Assembly: GCA_027604705.1 (NCBI GenBank)
Contig: JADHYV010000052.1
Span: 78,080-142,079 of the forward strand
Source: Allomyces arbusculus
Lineage: Eukaryota; Blastocladiomycota; Blastocladiomycetes; Blastocladiales; Blastocladiaceae
Length of the DNA: 64,000 nt
Reading direction: 5' to 3'
Program-made: the position numbers and the translations under genes
Shown here: positions 23,292-36,300 of the stretch, one piece after another
How the letters are laid out: each line of letters opens with the position of its first letter
How positions within the stretch are numbered: the first letter of the stretch is position 1
The notes under the pieces: model-generated
Databases searched by the model: none
What the model saw: only the letters and a program-made list of their open reading frames with translations
Told to the model about the DNA's origin: nothing

Positions 23292-24436
23292 ATGGGCCTG
23301 CACGCCATGACCAACGCCAACTTCCCGGTCGATGCCGAGGGCCACACGTACCACGTTGGCGTCAAGCCTGGCGAAGTCGCCAACCGCATCATCACCGTCG
23401 GCGACCCGGCGCGCGCGATCCTGATTGGCAGCTACCTCGACGGCGGCAACGTGATTGATGCGCGCAACTTCAAGAAGTACTTGAACTACGTCTCCAAGGA
23501 TATTGTCATCAAGACGTCGCCGCGCCTGTTTACCACCGTTACGGGCCGGTACAAGGGGGTGCCCGTGTCGATTGTCGCGATTGGTACGTTTTTGGCTGGG
23601 ATTCGCGTTGTCGTGGCTGCTGCAGCTCACCCACTTCGCGTACGTAGGCATGGGCGTGCCGATGATGGACTTTTTCGTGCGCGAGGTGCGCGCCGTCGTG
23701 CAGGGCCCGCTGCACATTATCCGGTTCGGGTCATGCGGGTCCCTTGGGCGCGCGCGCGCTGGCGACATGATCGTCGCGACCGACTCGATGGCGTGCTCGC
23801 GCAACTACAACTACTTCCACAACGATGAGGACAAGGACCTCTCGGAGACCGAGTTTGCCGAGCTCATGGTCAAGGGCGAAGGTCCTTACACGGTCTCGAC
23901 GACGTGCCCGGCCGATGCCGAGTTGACCGACGCGGTACGTCGTGATTCGCTGTTTCTGCTCTGCAATCGCGTATTGTGGTTGCTGACTTGGCCTAATTCC
24001 CCGGAAATAGCTCGTTGCCGCACTGCACGCGCACGTCCCGACGGGCGTCGAAGTGCACAAGGGGCTCGACATCACCGCCGACTCGTTCTACTCGTCGCAG
24101 GCGCGGCAAGACCCGGCGTTCCGCGACCAGAACGCGCACCTCTTCACCTACCTGACTGAAGCCTACCCGACGGCCGAGTGCCTGCAAATGGAGTCGTTTG
24201 GTCTGCTGCATCTCGCCAAGTCGGCCCGCCCGCTGCCGTCCGGCTCCAAGTCGATCCGTACGGCCGCCTGCGCCATGGTCTTTGCGCACCGCGTGCAGAA
24301 CACGTGGGTCGACCCGGCGCTTGTGGAAGTGCTGCAGGCCAAGGCGTCGTTTGCCATCTTGGACGCGGTGATTGCCGTCGAGATCAACGCCAAGGAACTG
24401 CACCCGGAGGAGGGCAGCGTCTGGGCCAAGAACTAA
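23292..24436 (+). CDS. Uridine phosphorylase (NP-I family)
   Basis: Exons are 23292..23583, 23648..23934 and 24011..24436, giving 334 aa. The NP-I nucleoside phosphorylase fold is indicated by ITVGDPARAILIGSYLDGG near the N-terminus (phosphate site) and VSIVAIGMGVPMMDFFVRE. HIIRFGSCGSLGRARAGDMI is the glycine-rich strand and loop of the active site. FTYLTEAYPTAECLQMESFG contains the Met-Glu-Ser ribose-binding motif. It converts uridine and phosphate to uracil and ribose-1-phosphate for pyrimidine salvage. The distinction from other NP-I members rests on overall sequence, so substrate preference is likely but not certain. The leader has a TATA box and the introns are 64 and 76 nt. Confidence 0.88.
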
Positions 24437-25038
24437 GGACCAAGACGGTCGGGTGGAGAGTGGAGGCTGCTCACCCACCCCCGACCATTGCTTTGGATTT
24501 GCTCAATTGATTCACGATCGTGATGCTCGTGGGCCTGGTCGTGGATGGCCTTGGTGTGTGCTTGTCGCTGCTCGTTCGTGTTTGCTCTGGGTTCCCGCCG
24601 GGGACCTTCTCGTCGAATAGACGCTCTGTACATTTTGCTTGCGTGTTAGTCATCTTCGTCTCGGTTTTGGAAACCGTGGAAATCGTGAAAGGACAGATAA
24701 TGGCTGGTCATGATTGGTGATCAGCGTTGCATCGACGGGAGACGAATACATTTTTGGCTGAAGATCAACACGATGGCTTCGTGCCTTCGTGCGCTGCATG
24801 GCATCTCCCGCCCTCCAACTGATCGAAATCGATTCTCGCGCGTGCCGTTGTGCTTCTCGACGTGCTTCAGCAACGCGCATCGTCAAGATTGATCGGCAAG
24901 CCGGTCGACGCTGCTGCTAGAGTCGCTCGCTGCTTGAACGACCCACGATCACAACTCAACAACGTGCAAGTACAAAGTTCTCGCCGACATTGTACCAACC
25001 AAACACTCTGACCAACATCCGCACAACAAGCGACCACG
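24437..25038. other. Intergenic
   Basis: About 600 bp with no supportable coding region or strong promoter motif. Confidence 0.5.
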
Positions 25039-28000
25039 ATGCGGCTGCTACAGCGCGCGCAGTCGCTCTACTTCGAGCTGGCCTACTCGCTCACGGCCGA
25101 AAACCACCTGCTCGACCGGCTCGAGAGTTTCTCCACCATTCTCGAGTTTTTCCAGATCGCAGCCTTCATCTTCTCGCCGCACTACACGGCCTGGAACGCG
25201 ACCGATTTCCAAAATGGCCTGCAGATTGCGCTATTGTCGCTCGACCAAGTCGGATTCGACTACTTTTACGACGTGGCGATACTCGCCATGTTGCTCGCGT
25301 TCATCTCGCTCGTCGTGCAAATCTCGCGCAAGGGCGGGATCACACAGTTCCGTATCCTGCAACTCGCCCGGTTCCTCGTTGGCGTGCTCGGATCGTTCAT
25401 GTTTATGCCTATTGTCGAGAACGGGATCCACGCGACTTACGCTTACTTTGTGGACGGCGACACGACACGCACGCTCACGATGCTGCTCGTGCTCGACACG
25501 ACGATTGTTGTGGGCCTATTGGTGCCGACATTTGCGATGGCGTACTTGCAAGGGCCTGACTACCACCGGCTCACGGCATTCTCGCACCCGTCGTCGCGAC
25601 AACATGTGCTCCTGCTCGGCAGTAAAGTTATCATGTCCGTCGCCTACGGGCTCGCGCCGACCGACGTCTTCCCGTTCGTCCTCCTCGCGTGCCTCCTCGG
25701 ACACTTGGTCGTCTCGCTCTACCTCCCGCCGTACTTTTCGCTCGTCTCGAACCTCATCTGGGCGGGACAACAAACCGCGCTGATCTTCGGCGCCCTGTGC
25801 CTGTCCGTCCTCGCGCACGTATCCTCACTCGCGGGCACTGGGGACGACCCGTCCCCACTCTTCTGGATCGCGACCATCGGCATGATCCCGGCCGGCGCAC
25901 TCGGCGGCGCCGTGTTCTTTGTCCGGTCCCGGTCGCTCCTCTCGGGCCTGTCCGTATGGACCGCGGCCACCGCGTGGATGCGGCGCGGTCTGCGCCGGAT
26001 CTTGCGCCGCGGGCCACCGGTGCCGCGACGCGCGAGTTCCTCGTCAGCGGCGAAACCCGCCTTGCCCGAGCCGTCAGACGTGCCCCCGTTTTCGATGCTC
26101 GCGCACCGCACGCACGCAGCGTCGCTGCTGCACCGGTGCAAGTACCCGCTGGACGTGGTGTTTGCGGCGAATACGCTCTATGTCACGTTTGGCGAAGCGG
26201 CAGCGGCGTATATCTTGGAGTTGTTGGCGCGCGGGACGAAGAAGTGGCCCGAGTCGGAAGTGCTGGCGGGGACGTGGATTGCGCTGGCGGCGGCGCTGGG
26301 CGACCATTCCGTGCAGCAGAAGACATACATCCAAGGTCTGATCAGGAAGACGGTGGCGAAGCGGATTACGGCGTTGGATACGCGGTTTGGGTTTTATTCG
26401 ATTATCAAGGCAAGGACGTGCGGGACGTGTGGGGAGGGATGGGTGGATTTGCGACTAACCCGCAGGTGGAGGTAGAACTTCGAGATTTCCGTGTTTCGGC
26501 AGCAGGGCGAAGACACGCGGCGGCTCGATGTGCTCGATATTATTCGCTACGTACGTTCTCTCCTTCCCCTCCACCCGTTCCCCGCTCCACGCACTCATCT
26601 GTTGTTGTTCGTCGTCCTGCAGCACTACAACTACACTGAGGCCATGAAACACTACCTCGCCGTGCTCAAGTGGTCGCGGCAATTCTGGAAAGTGTGTTCG
26701 CAGGACCGTGTCGCCGTCGACACCCTCGGATTTATTGCCGACCAGATGCAGGACCACCAGACGGCGGCGCTGCACCACTACCGCGCGCTACTCGAGCGGT
26801 TCCCGTCGTCCGTTGCAATCCTGCGGTCATATGCGGCATTCATCATGGACTGCGTCAACAACGAGCAACTCGGCGAGGAAATCCTCGAATTTGCTGAGCG
26901 GCTCGAAGAGGACCGGGTCACGTCCGTTGCCCCCGCGGCGGCAGTGCGTGCGCCCGCTGCGAAAGCGGCAGCGACGGCGGGGACGACGGAGTCGCCGGTG
27001 GACGATGCGCGCAGCGAGCACTCGGCGTCGCGGTACTCGTCAGCCAAGTCGTCGGACGTGATGAGTTCAATTAATGCGCAGTCGATCTTTGACGTCGCCT
27101 CGCTCGACGAGCAGCGGAACCATGTCGCCATGACCACACTGACGGCCATGCGCACGGCGATTCGGTACTCGCTCGTCGTGCTCGTCGTCTTGGGGATGTT
27201 GCTGTACCCGCTCGGGACGGGGTTCGTCTCGACGATCGCGTCGTCGTCGCAGACGATCTTTGATTCGGGCACGTTGCGGCGGTACATGAATGCCGGCGCG
27301 CAGGCGCTGCGCAACCTGCATGTGGGGGCCGCGTCGACGACGAATGCAACAACGATTGCCGCGCTGCAAGCGCCCGTGTTGACGGCGGCCAAGACGGTTT
27401 ATTCGTCCTTGAATACGGTGTTTTACCAGACGACGCACACGCTCGACGACCAGCTTGTGCAGTACCTGACCACGGCCACGACCTTGACCGACAAGGCGTT
27501 TGCGAGTATCTCAACCAAACTCTCGCCGCTTTCCTTCATGGAGTTCTTTTACCTGGCCCTCTACTGGGGCGGGCTCATTGCGCCCACGACCGTCGCGACC
27601 GACACGACTGTGGTCTGGGGGGTCGTCAATTCGCAGCCCAATTCGTTTTTTGACCTGATCCAAGGGGTTGTCTCGGCGTACCAGAGCAACTATGAGTCGA
27701 ATGTGCGGTTGCGGGCCAACGCGCTGCAAATTGCCGCACTGCTTGCGACACTCGTCCCGCTGCTCGTGTTTGTCCTATTTTTCATTCCGAAATGGCTCCG
27801 ACTACGCCGCGAACTCGAGGCCACGACGAGCCTGTTTGCGCGAATTCCGCGCAAAGTCGCGGGCATCCTGGCCACCGACATGAAGGAGCGCATTCAGTCG
27901 AAACTCGAGTCCGAAGGTATGATTGATGTCGGCGGCGCGCGGACCGGGGGCCGGTTGGGGGGCACCACGGGAGCTGGCGTCGGCGAGTCGGACCACGACT

Positions 28001-29403
28001 TGGACGAGCGCGCGGGCATGTCCGGCAAGGACAGTCGCGCTCACCAGACCTTGGCGATGCGTGTGTTACTCGTCTATCTCGGCGCGTTCTTGCTCGCGCT
28101 GATCGTCGTGATCGCGTTCACCATGTGTCTCGTGCAGCCCATCTGGATGATGTTTGAGCGTGGGTCGCTCGTGAATTACAGTGGGATGCGGCTCTCGATC
28201 GTGTTGCGCATCCAGTACGAGACGCTCGAACTCACGCGCTTACCAGCGGGCGATCCGGGGCGAGATGTCTGGAAGGCCGCGCTCACGGAGCACTTGGCAT
28301 TGCTTGGGTCCGTGCACAGCAGCGTGCTCTACGGCAACGCCGCGCTCGGTCTGCCGCGCACCGTCGGCCTCGTCCCGGGCGCCGACGCGGCCACCTTCGC
28401 GCCCTCGTGCTCGCTCGGCATTCCGTGCCTGTCGCTCGACGAGGCCATCACGTTCCTGACGACGCGCGTGCGCTTAATCATGCAGAACCCGAGCGGCGCG
28501 ACGTGGCTGGACTTGGCGCAGATTGCCGAGATTGCGAGACTCGATGGAAATTTCGCGACGCGGGCATCGACGGTGCGGACGGCGTTCATGAGCATGAACG
28601 AGAACGCGATCAATGCGTACCAGACGGCCGCGACCGCGATTTTCGCGAGTATGTTCCCGCTGTCGCTGATCGTGACCTATTTCTTGATCATGACGGCGAG
28701 ATCTGTGCGCGACCGGATTCGGCGGACGCGGTACGCAATTCCCGTTGTTGTGATTGCCGGTTTTACGCACATAGATGTTCTGACCTCTCCGGCTTGCTTA
28801 CCTAGAAATATTCTCTTCCAGCTCCCGACCGACACGATCGAGACCGTCCCGGCAATCCGCGACTACCTCTATCATGGCAAGATCGAGGCCACGGTCCCGC
28901 CGCGGTCCTCTTCCAAGGAAACGGGCGCCAAATCCCCCGCCCCCGCCGCCGCTGGCGGTCTTGTGCCGCTCGACGACTACGACCCCTGCACCGACAAGCG
29001 CCGCGGCGATCTGGAAGTCGGTGGCGGCACCGGAATCGCGCGCCGCGTCAGTTTCAAGGTGCGCGCGCCGGACGAGCCCGCACCGGCGATCGTTCTTGAC
29101 GGCACGAGCGATGAAGAAGGTGGTGCCGGGATCGTCGTGCAGCGGCGGCGGAGTAGCTTGACGGACCCGGGTGGGCGGCGCGCGTCGGTCGGGTCGGCGA
29201 GTATCGCGGAGGCGAGTGGCACGCGGTCGCGGAGTTCGTGGTCGAGCGGGTCGTTGGGAGAGGGGCGTATGTCGATGGGGTCGATCGGCGAGAGTGAGCC
29301 GATGGTGTTGGGGGACGCAGGGGAGGAGAGGGATTGGCCGAGCGCGGGCAGTTTGGGGCCGCCAATGCAGGCGTCCGGCGAGGATGTCAGTGTGGGCCAG
29401 TAG
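25039..29403 (+). CDS. Tmc-like (TmcB/TmcC) multipass membrane protein
   Basis: Exons are 25039..26409, 26476..26550, 26623..28730 and 28806..29403, giving 1383 aa. The N-terminal 310 residues hold about eight hydrophobic segments. A helical TPR/HAT-like region follows: MKHYLAVLKWSRQFWK, then LHHYRALLERFPSSVAILRS and YAAFIMDCVN. This matches the 'tiny macrocysts' proteins expanded in chytrid-type fungi and amoebae. Further membrane segments lie near 27170-27230, 27720-27800, 28050-28150 and 28630-28740, enclosing a large, presumably luminal or extracellular loop. A Ser/Gly/Pro-rich tail ends the protein. Intron 1 needs a GC donor (AAG|GCAAGG, 66 nt), because the downstream frame has a TAG directly at the acceptor. 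Introns 2 and 3 are stop-free and in frame. Role unknown; sensory or signalling functions have been suggested for the family. Confidence 0.85.
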
Positions 29404-29693
29404 TGCGTGTGCGGAGGAGGGACTGAGGTTGAGTGAGACTGTGGTGGATGGGGAGGCACTTGTATTTAGGCCAATCGTTACTGGGCGGTTTAGGATCAAA
29501 CAACGCTCGCGATGTGGTGCTTGTTGTCGGCAGCTTGGGTGGGTCCTTCCCAGCAGTGCTCCCAGCACGCGCGACAGTTCGCGATCCCAGCACTGCAACT
29601 CACGCTCTCCCCATCCTCTCCCCCCACGACCGGCAAGCACCGTGGATCACCCCACGGCGACTCGCTGCATCGCTCCGCGCTGCCGCACCGAGC

Positions 29694-32078
29694 ATGTGGC
29701 CACTGCGCCGCGCATTCACACTCGACCATCTCCCCAGCGCCCCGACAACCCCTGGCGGAACCATGCAGGGCCCTGCGCGCATCGGCGCACCCTACCTGAC
29801 AACGATGCCGCTGCCGACCACCTGCGACAGCAGCGGTGCCGCACGCGCGGCGCCGCCCGGACCACACCCGGACGGACTCGAGTACATATACCGGTGCGTC
29901 GCCCATGCGCGTCAACGGCGCACGGCCGGACGGACCGTGGGACTGACGCGTCGCGGTCCCGACCGGCGACAGTTGGCGCGTCGAGTCGTGGTCACAGCTC
30001 ACGCCCGCGACAGAGTACCGGTCGCCCGTGTTCTATGCCGACGGATTGCCGTGGACGATCAAGGTGTACAAGGGGCGGCAGCGGAACCCGCAGGTGTGTC
30101 TCGGTGGAAGGACATGGCGTGATGCCGCGCGTGATCTGACCGGCCGGACTGCTCGCCTAGGCATTTTCCGTCTACCTCGGATGCGACCAGCCCATGGTCG
30201 CGATCAAAAAGCAGTTGCGAATCGCGTTCCACGTTGAGCAGCCGGCGCCGAGTGCGGGCAGTGCCGCGCAGGGTGGGAACGCGCCCGCGCGCCCGCCCGC
30301 CGAGTTTGTCAAGTATGAGCGTCCGGTGTGGTTCTCGTCGCGTACGTGATGTCCCGCGTCGCGCGCGTCTTGAATTTGATTTAGCAGCCGCTGATGGTCT
30401 TGCTGACGGTACTAGGTCACTCGACGTGGGGCGAGGAGTCGCTACTCACGCTACCCGAGGTCGCAGCGTCGTACGTCAAGGATGACGGTATGCACACGTT
30501 TACCGTGGACAGGAAGGCATCGCACGCTCCTCACTCGTCGCCCGCGCTTGTAGTGCTGATCGTGGGCTGCCGGTTCGCGATTCTATCGAGCGTACACGAC
30601 CCGCCGATCCTGCCCACGTCGCCGCTGCCTGACCTCTTCCAGTCGGAATCGTTTTCCGGTACGAGAAGATACTGCCAATCTTCTCCTTGGAGCACGCGTC
30701 TAACGCACCACTCGATCAAGACGTGACCGTCCTCGTCCACTGGCACACGACCGACACACCGACCGCGTTCCACGCGCACCGGCTCGTCCTGGCCTCGCAA
30801 TCCAACTACTTCGCGACCCTCCTCTACTCGCCCCACTTCGCTGAAGCGCACCAGCCGACCGTGACTCTCGCGCACACCGACCCACTTGCCTTCCATCGCC
30901 TTCTCGCCTTTCTCTACGGCCGCGCCGACACGACGCGAGCGACCCTCGACGACCTCGAAGTCTGCTTGGCCACGGCCGACCGGTTCGGGACGGACCACTG
31001 GAAACCGGCCCTGATGCGCGACGCGCGGCAGTGGATTGCCGACGCGACCGTCTGGCGCATCTGGGCGCTGGCCATGGCCTACGGGTGTGAGGTGACGGCG
31101 GGACAGTGTGCGGCATATGTGGCCGCGCATTTCGCGCGGCTCGCGCGACTCGTCATGGCGTCCGAGACGGTGGTCGTGCCGCGGACGGCGGACGTCGTGT
31201 CCCCGCCGTCGGTGACCGACGAGGACGACGCGATGCAGAACCTCACCCCGGCCGCGCAGTCGGTCGCGGCCGAGCCGGTCGCCAACGAGGCCGCAGCAGT
31301 TTCGGCGCCGACGGTCGTTGCGCGGCGGCGTGCGCGGACGTTGACGCAGGAGGCCGGCGCCGCGGGGGTCCCACACGTCCAGCACCATGTGGCAGTGCAG
31401 CACCAGGCGGAGCCCGGGGTGCTCGGGGACATTTCGGTCGACTTGATGCGCGCGGTCCTGCACGCCGACGTGCTCAACACGGACGGAGAGGAACAAGTGT
31501 TTGAGTTTGTCGCTGCCTGGACAAAATACCATTTCGGCGACGTCCCCGTCGCCGCGACAAGCGACCATGTACTCGCGGCCGCGGCCGAAGCCGACAACAT
31601 GTGTGCCGCTGACGACCAAGAGCACGACATGGACCCGCCGTTCGTCGACGCCGTGACCATCACGACCGGCACGCTCATGCTCGACACGGCGAGCGCACGG
31701 TGCGCATCGGCCGCGTCGACGATCGCACCGTCCGTGGTAGCTGCCGCAGCGTCGGACGATGCGGCGGCAGCCGCGATCATGTCGAGCTTGCTCCCGTGGG
31801 TGCGGTTCCCGACGATGCACCGGCAGTACCTGGTCGATCAGGTCGAGCAGACGGCGCACATGATGCGGTGGGGAGTCATGAAGGATTTGCTGTTGCACGC
31901 CTACAAGCACCACTTGTTTGGCGGGCAGACGGGTCGGTCGGGCGCCACGGCGGATTCACAGGAGGTGCCGGGGAGCATGCAGGAACCGTGCGGCGGACGG
32001 CGGACGTGGGAGGCGTGCTCGACGGTGCCGCGCGCGCGCATGATGATGAGCGAGGAGCTGGCCGGGGACGGCGAGTAG
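29694..32078 (+). CDS. MATH-BTB-BACK protein, probable CUL3 adaptor
   Basis: Exons are 29694..29893, 29973..30093, 30161..30341, 30416..30487, 30554..30658 and 30721..32078, giving 678 aa. Residues of about 65-220 read as a MATH/TRAF domain: WRVESWSQLTPATEYRSPVF, FSVYLGCDQPMVAIKK, HSTWGEESLLTL, DDVLIVGCRFAIL. From residue 227, SDVTVLVHW and FHAHRLVLASQSNYFATLL begin a BTB/POZ domain, ending in LLAFLYG. A BACK-like helical region follows (DLMRAVLHADVLNTDGEEQV), separated by an Ala/Val-rich linker. MATH-BTB proteins recruit substrates to CUL3 ubiquitin ligases, which is family knowledge. The start is uncertain: ATG 29694 was chosen, 29763 is also possible, and the frame is open further upstream. 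Confidence 0.87.
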
Positions 32079-32278
32079 CGAGAGGGTTTAGAGATGGGCT
32101 GGGTCGCGGGCGGAGAGGAGGAAGATCGCTCGACGAGGCGAGATGGGCGGATGTTCTGTGAAGTTGGCATTTCGAAACATTGAAGCGGATCAACATGGTC
32201 TGGTCTGTTTGACACGAAGAAAATCTGTACACGGAACAACTAAATCCCGATCTACGCAGCCATTACAACACGTCACTT

Positions 32279-32890
32279 TTACACGGCGGTCGTGCTCGTG
32301 TCGACGAGCGGGTGCGTCGACCAGTCGGCCTCGGGCGGGAAATTTTCTGGCGGCTGTACGATTCCGATCGAGCAAGGGTGAGAAGCGGTTCGCAACCATG
32401 ATGAGGACGCTCTCCACCAGTTCACGCACCTTGTCGCGCAATTCCCAGACGTCGAGCGAACTCGGCTTCTTCTTGGCCTCGGCCTCGAGCACGGCGCGGC
32501 GTTCGCGGATCATTTCCTGGTGAACGGCCAAGAGAAAACGTTAGCAAATCGTGAACATGGGCGTAATCGCGTTGGTGCTCGAGCGGAGTCGTGAACGAAC
32601 CCTGGCCTCCTCAGCGGGCTTGGGCTTGACGGACAGGCAAAACTTGAACTGCTCCCACTTCGCCGTGCAGTCGGACTTGGTCCCGTAGCGGTAGTAGCTC
32701 AGCGCCTGGTACTTGAAGGCTACAACGTGGCCATATTGATATTGCAGTGGTTATTGATCATCATTCAATTCTGTCGCTGATGGGCGGGCAGTCGGGCTCG
32801 TGACTGATAACAACAGTAGCAAGTATAGACGGCGCTCAGCGCGTCGCTAATGCTGCAAGTGTCGTCGGGCTCAGGATACGGCGAGGGCAT
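32279..32890 (-). CDS. DUF3128 / Emi1-like small twin-Cys protein
   Basis: Coding-order exons are 32890..32815, 32719..32601, 32516..32430 and 32353..32279, giving 118 aa. The sequence contains SDALSAVYTCYS, then QALSYYRYGTKSDCTAKWEQ and FKFCLS, the defining DUF3128 pattern (Tyr-Tyr-Arg-Tyr-Gly, then Cys...Trp...Phe-Lys-Phe-Cys). A helix (MIRERRAVLEAEAKKKPSS) and DVWELR follow, as in yeast Emi1. Emi1 is linked to meiotic induction and mitochondrial function in yeast; its biochemical role is not established. The first donor (T|GTTGTT) is non-standard but gives the family-consistent CYSF junction. Four exons in 357 nt of CDS. Confidence 0.82.
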
Positions 32891-33302
32891 TTTTTGTCAA
32901 GGTCGACGATGGTGGTCGTGATGGCCAAACAGATTTGCTTGGGTGCGGTGGCAGTTGCGGTGGAGCGAGGCTGTCGTGGCCATCGCCACAATGTGACCGC
33001 GAAGCAATCGCCTCTACCGCAAAGCTCTCGCAGCAGGCTGAGTTCGTCCTCGTCGCAGCGGCCACAACGAGCCGAATCGTGGCAGATTTGGGCGCAAACG
33101 ACGTTCAACAAGCTCCAAGGTGCTGCAATACCGACTTGTCGACAACGTGGGACGGCCACCGGCACGCGTACGCGTGACAAACAACTCCAAGCTGATCGAC
33201 ACGCTCAAGTCGACACGCACGACCGCTCGCGGCCAGCCAAGAATCATTCAAGAGCGTCAACTTCTACTCTTGATAACGAGGAGGGCATCAAGTACAACCA
33301 TT
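32891..33302. other. Divergent intergenic region
   Basis: About 410 bp between the DUF3128 gene and the Prp24/SART3-type gene. Long antiparallel ORFs here have no family character. Confidence 0.4.
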
Positions 33303-36300
33303 ATGGCGTCGCTCAGCTTCAAACGACGCCAGGAGCTCAAGAGCGACCCGGCCAAGCTGCAGGATGCGCAGCTGACTGAAGGTGCGCGCGAATCTCGGCC
33401 ATTGAATGTTTGATCATGAATAAACCCGTGCTCAGCTCATCACAATCAGGGTCCTACGCTCTATAGAGCAATGGAGGACGTGGTTAAATGAGGAAGTCGG
33501 CATGGCCACGGACCGCGACGAGAAGACGGCCGTTGTTCCCATTTTCGAAGCGGCCGTCACGAATTTCCCGAGTACGCATACGTTTTCTGGTGGACAATGT
33601 TTTTCTTGCTCGTCTGGAACTGACGTTTGCTAGGCGCCGACCTGTGGGTCCTGTACTGCCGCTTTATTCTCGACGACGTGCGCACGTACCTCGAGGTCCG
33701 ACGCGAGGCGCCCGAGTATGCTGAGGACCCCGTGCTCGTATTCCCGGACGGTGTCATGGCTGTGTTCCGCCGGGCGGTCGAGTTGCACGGGTTCCATTTC
33801 ACCAAGGGGTCCGAGATTTGGACCTTCTTCATGGAGTTTTTGACGATGGCTGAGTACGTACGGATCTGTTTGAGTGTTGGTGTTGCCCTGCGCGTGCGTT
33901 CGTTTAAATCTCACGGACTGAACCCGATCTTGCTTTCCAGGATGCCTGTGACAGCAAGGCGAGCAGCGTTCTTGGAGCAGCTGAGGACCCCTCACCGAGG
34001 CACGTTTGGGCATTTCAAAATATGACCTGCTGGGAGATCTCTCGCTCACTCTCCCTTATTTCCGACTGTAGCCTTGTCCGACACGTTCTCGGCCTACTCG
34101 CGGTTCGAGCTCGCTGCCTGCAACAATGTGGCCACCGAGTACGAGGCGCACATGGCTGAAGGCAACGCGGTCTACCAGGCAACGCTTGCGCTGGCCGCCG
34201 ACCTCGAGCAGTACGAGACAGCCGTGGCCAGCAGCAGCGGCGACGACCGCACCACCGCGGCCGCGGCGTACATTGAGCACGTCAAGCAGCTCGTCGCCGC
34301 GAACCAACTATCCGGTGACGCGATCCCGGCCATTTACGAGCGCTCCATCACGGAATGGGCCCCGTCCGCTGCAATGCTCTGGACGAGCTTCTTGCAGTGG
34401 ACCAAGACCGCGAGCGGGTCGTCGTGGACCGATGACATTGCTCGTGTGGCCGACCGCGCGCTTGTCGCGTGCCCGACCGACGCAGACGTGTTCCGGCATT
34501 ATCTTCGCGCTGCGGTCGCGACCAGCATCTCCAGCGGTCGCGTCTACCAGCAATGGACGCGGTTCCTGACCCAGTGCGCGAGCATTGACGCGTTCCATGC
34601 CGTGGCGCTCGAAGGCGTGTGGGCGCTCGAGCGGTGCGGACTTGGTGCCCAGTCGGTGCTCGAGACGGCCATGGAGCAGCGCGCGCAAAGGCTCCCGGAC
34701 GCAGCCCCGAGCTCGTTTGCATACGACGAATGGTGCCTGCACTGGATTGCGCGCGGCAATCCTGATCCCGCCAAGGAAGTTGTTCTGATGAGGGTGATCG
34801 AGTTTGTCAAGACGCAGTGCACACTTGCGGCAACGTGGGCGCGTGTGTTCCGGATCTTAACGGCGTTGCCGCCAGCACTGTTCACAAGCGTCCCGGACCT
34901 GGCCTCGACCGAGTCCACGCGCGCGCTGTTCCATGCGGTGCTCGGGAAACTTGTCGACGACCCAACGCCCGTGCTCGAGGTGATGCTGGAATGGGAGTAC
35001 GCGCACGGGACGATGCCCGACGTTGAGACCGTCGCTGCGCAGATCGATTACTACCGCGCCTACTACGCGCAGTACTACCAGTACGCGGCCACGGCTGCGC
35101 CCGAGCCAGACGCCGACGTGATCATGACCGATGCTGTGGCACCCGCACCGGCGCCGCGGCGCGAGAAGCGCAAGGGCGGCGACTCGACGTCCGCGGATCG
35201 GGATAGCAAGCGGACCAAGCCGACGATGACCGACGAGGCCAAGATCGAAAAACTGAACCGCACAATTCTCGTCAAGCATGTTGCACCCGAGCAGGAAGGC
35301 GGCATCCGGCGCGTGTTCGAACCGTTTGGCACTATTCGCGACGTGCGGTTCTTGCCACGCAAGCCCAGGGCCGATGACGAAGAGGATGATGGCACGACCA
35401 TGGCGTTTGTCCAGTTCACGACGACCGACGCGGTACTCAAGGCGTTCAAGAACCGCAAGGACCTGACGTTCGCGACCGGCGTGCCCGTTCGGTTCGAAAT
35501 GGCCGCCGGATCGACGTTCGACCCGCTCGCGGTCCTGCGTGAAGAGAAGGCAGCTGAGATCGAGCGCGTCGCGGCAGAAAAGGAAATCAAGCACGCGGCG
35601 TATTCACATGCCGACCAGTCGGGGATGACCGTATTCGTGGCCAACGTGCACAAGCGCGTCGATGCCGAGACGCTGCGCGCCGTGTTTGCGCGCGACGGGC
35701 GGAGTGTGACGGACGTGCGGCTCATGGTCACCAAGCACGGCGAGTCCAAGGGGTACGGGTACATTGAGTTTGCGACGCGTGAGGAGGCGCTCGCAGCGGT
35801 GGCTGCGCTCGATGGACATGTTTTGCCTGAGGACGTGCCGAACGGTCGCGCGATTTCGGTGGCCATGTCGGACCCGTCGAAGCGCAAGAATACGGGCAAG
35901 GTCATGGAACCCGCTGCTGCGAAGCCGCTGGCTGCAGTGCCCATGGACGTGGTCAGCGTCGACGGCGACTCCAAGGTTCCGACCCCGCGCGGCGCTCGGT
36001 CGGCGACGCCCGAACCGTCGTCGGCACGCGACGTGACCCCGCGGCCTGAGACTCCCCAGGATGACGACGACGTGGTCATGGCCGAAGAGACTGACCGCGC
36101 CGAGGACCGTACCGCGTCCGCGACCCCTATCCCCGACGACCGTCCGACCGCCATCGCCGGCACCCGCGTGCGCGACCTCGACCCGCGCGTGCTATTCGTC
36201 AGCAACGTGGCGTTCGCCACCATGGAACCCGCCCTACGCGCCAAGTTCGCGCCGTTCGGCGAAATCACCGAATTCCGCGCGCTCAAGACGCCACAGGGCA

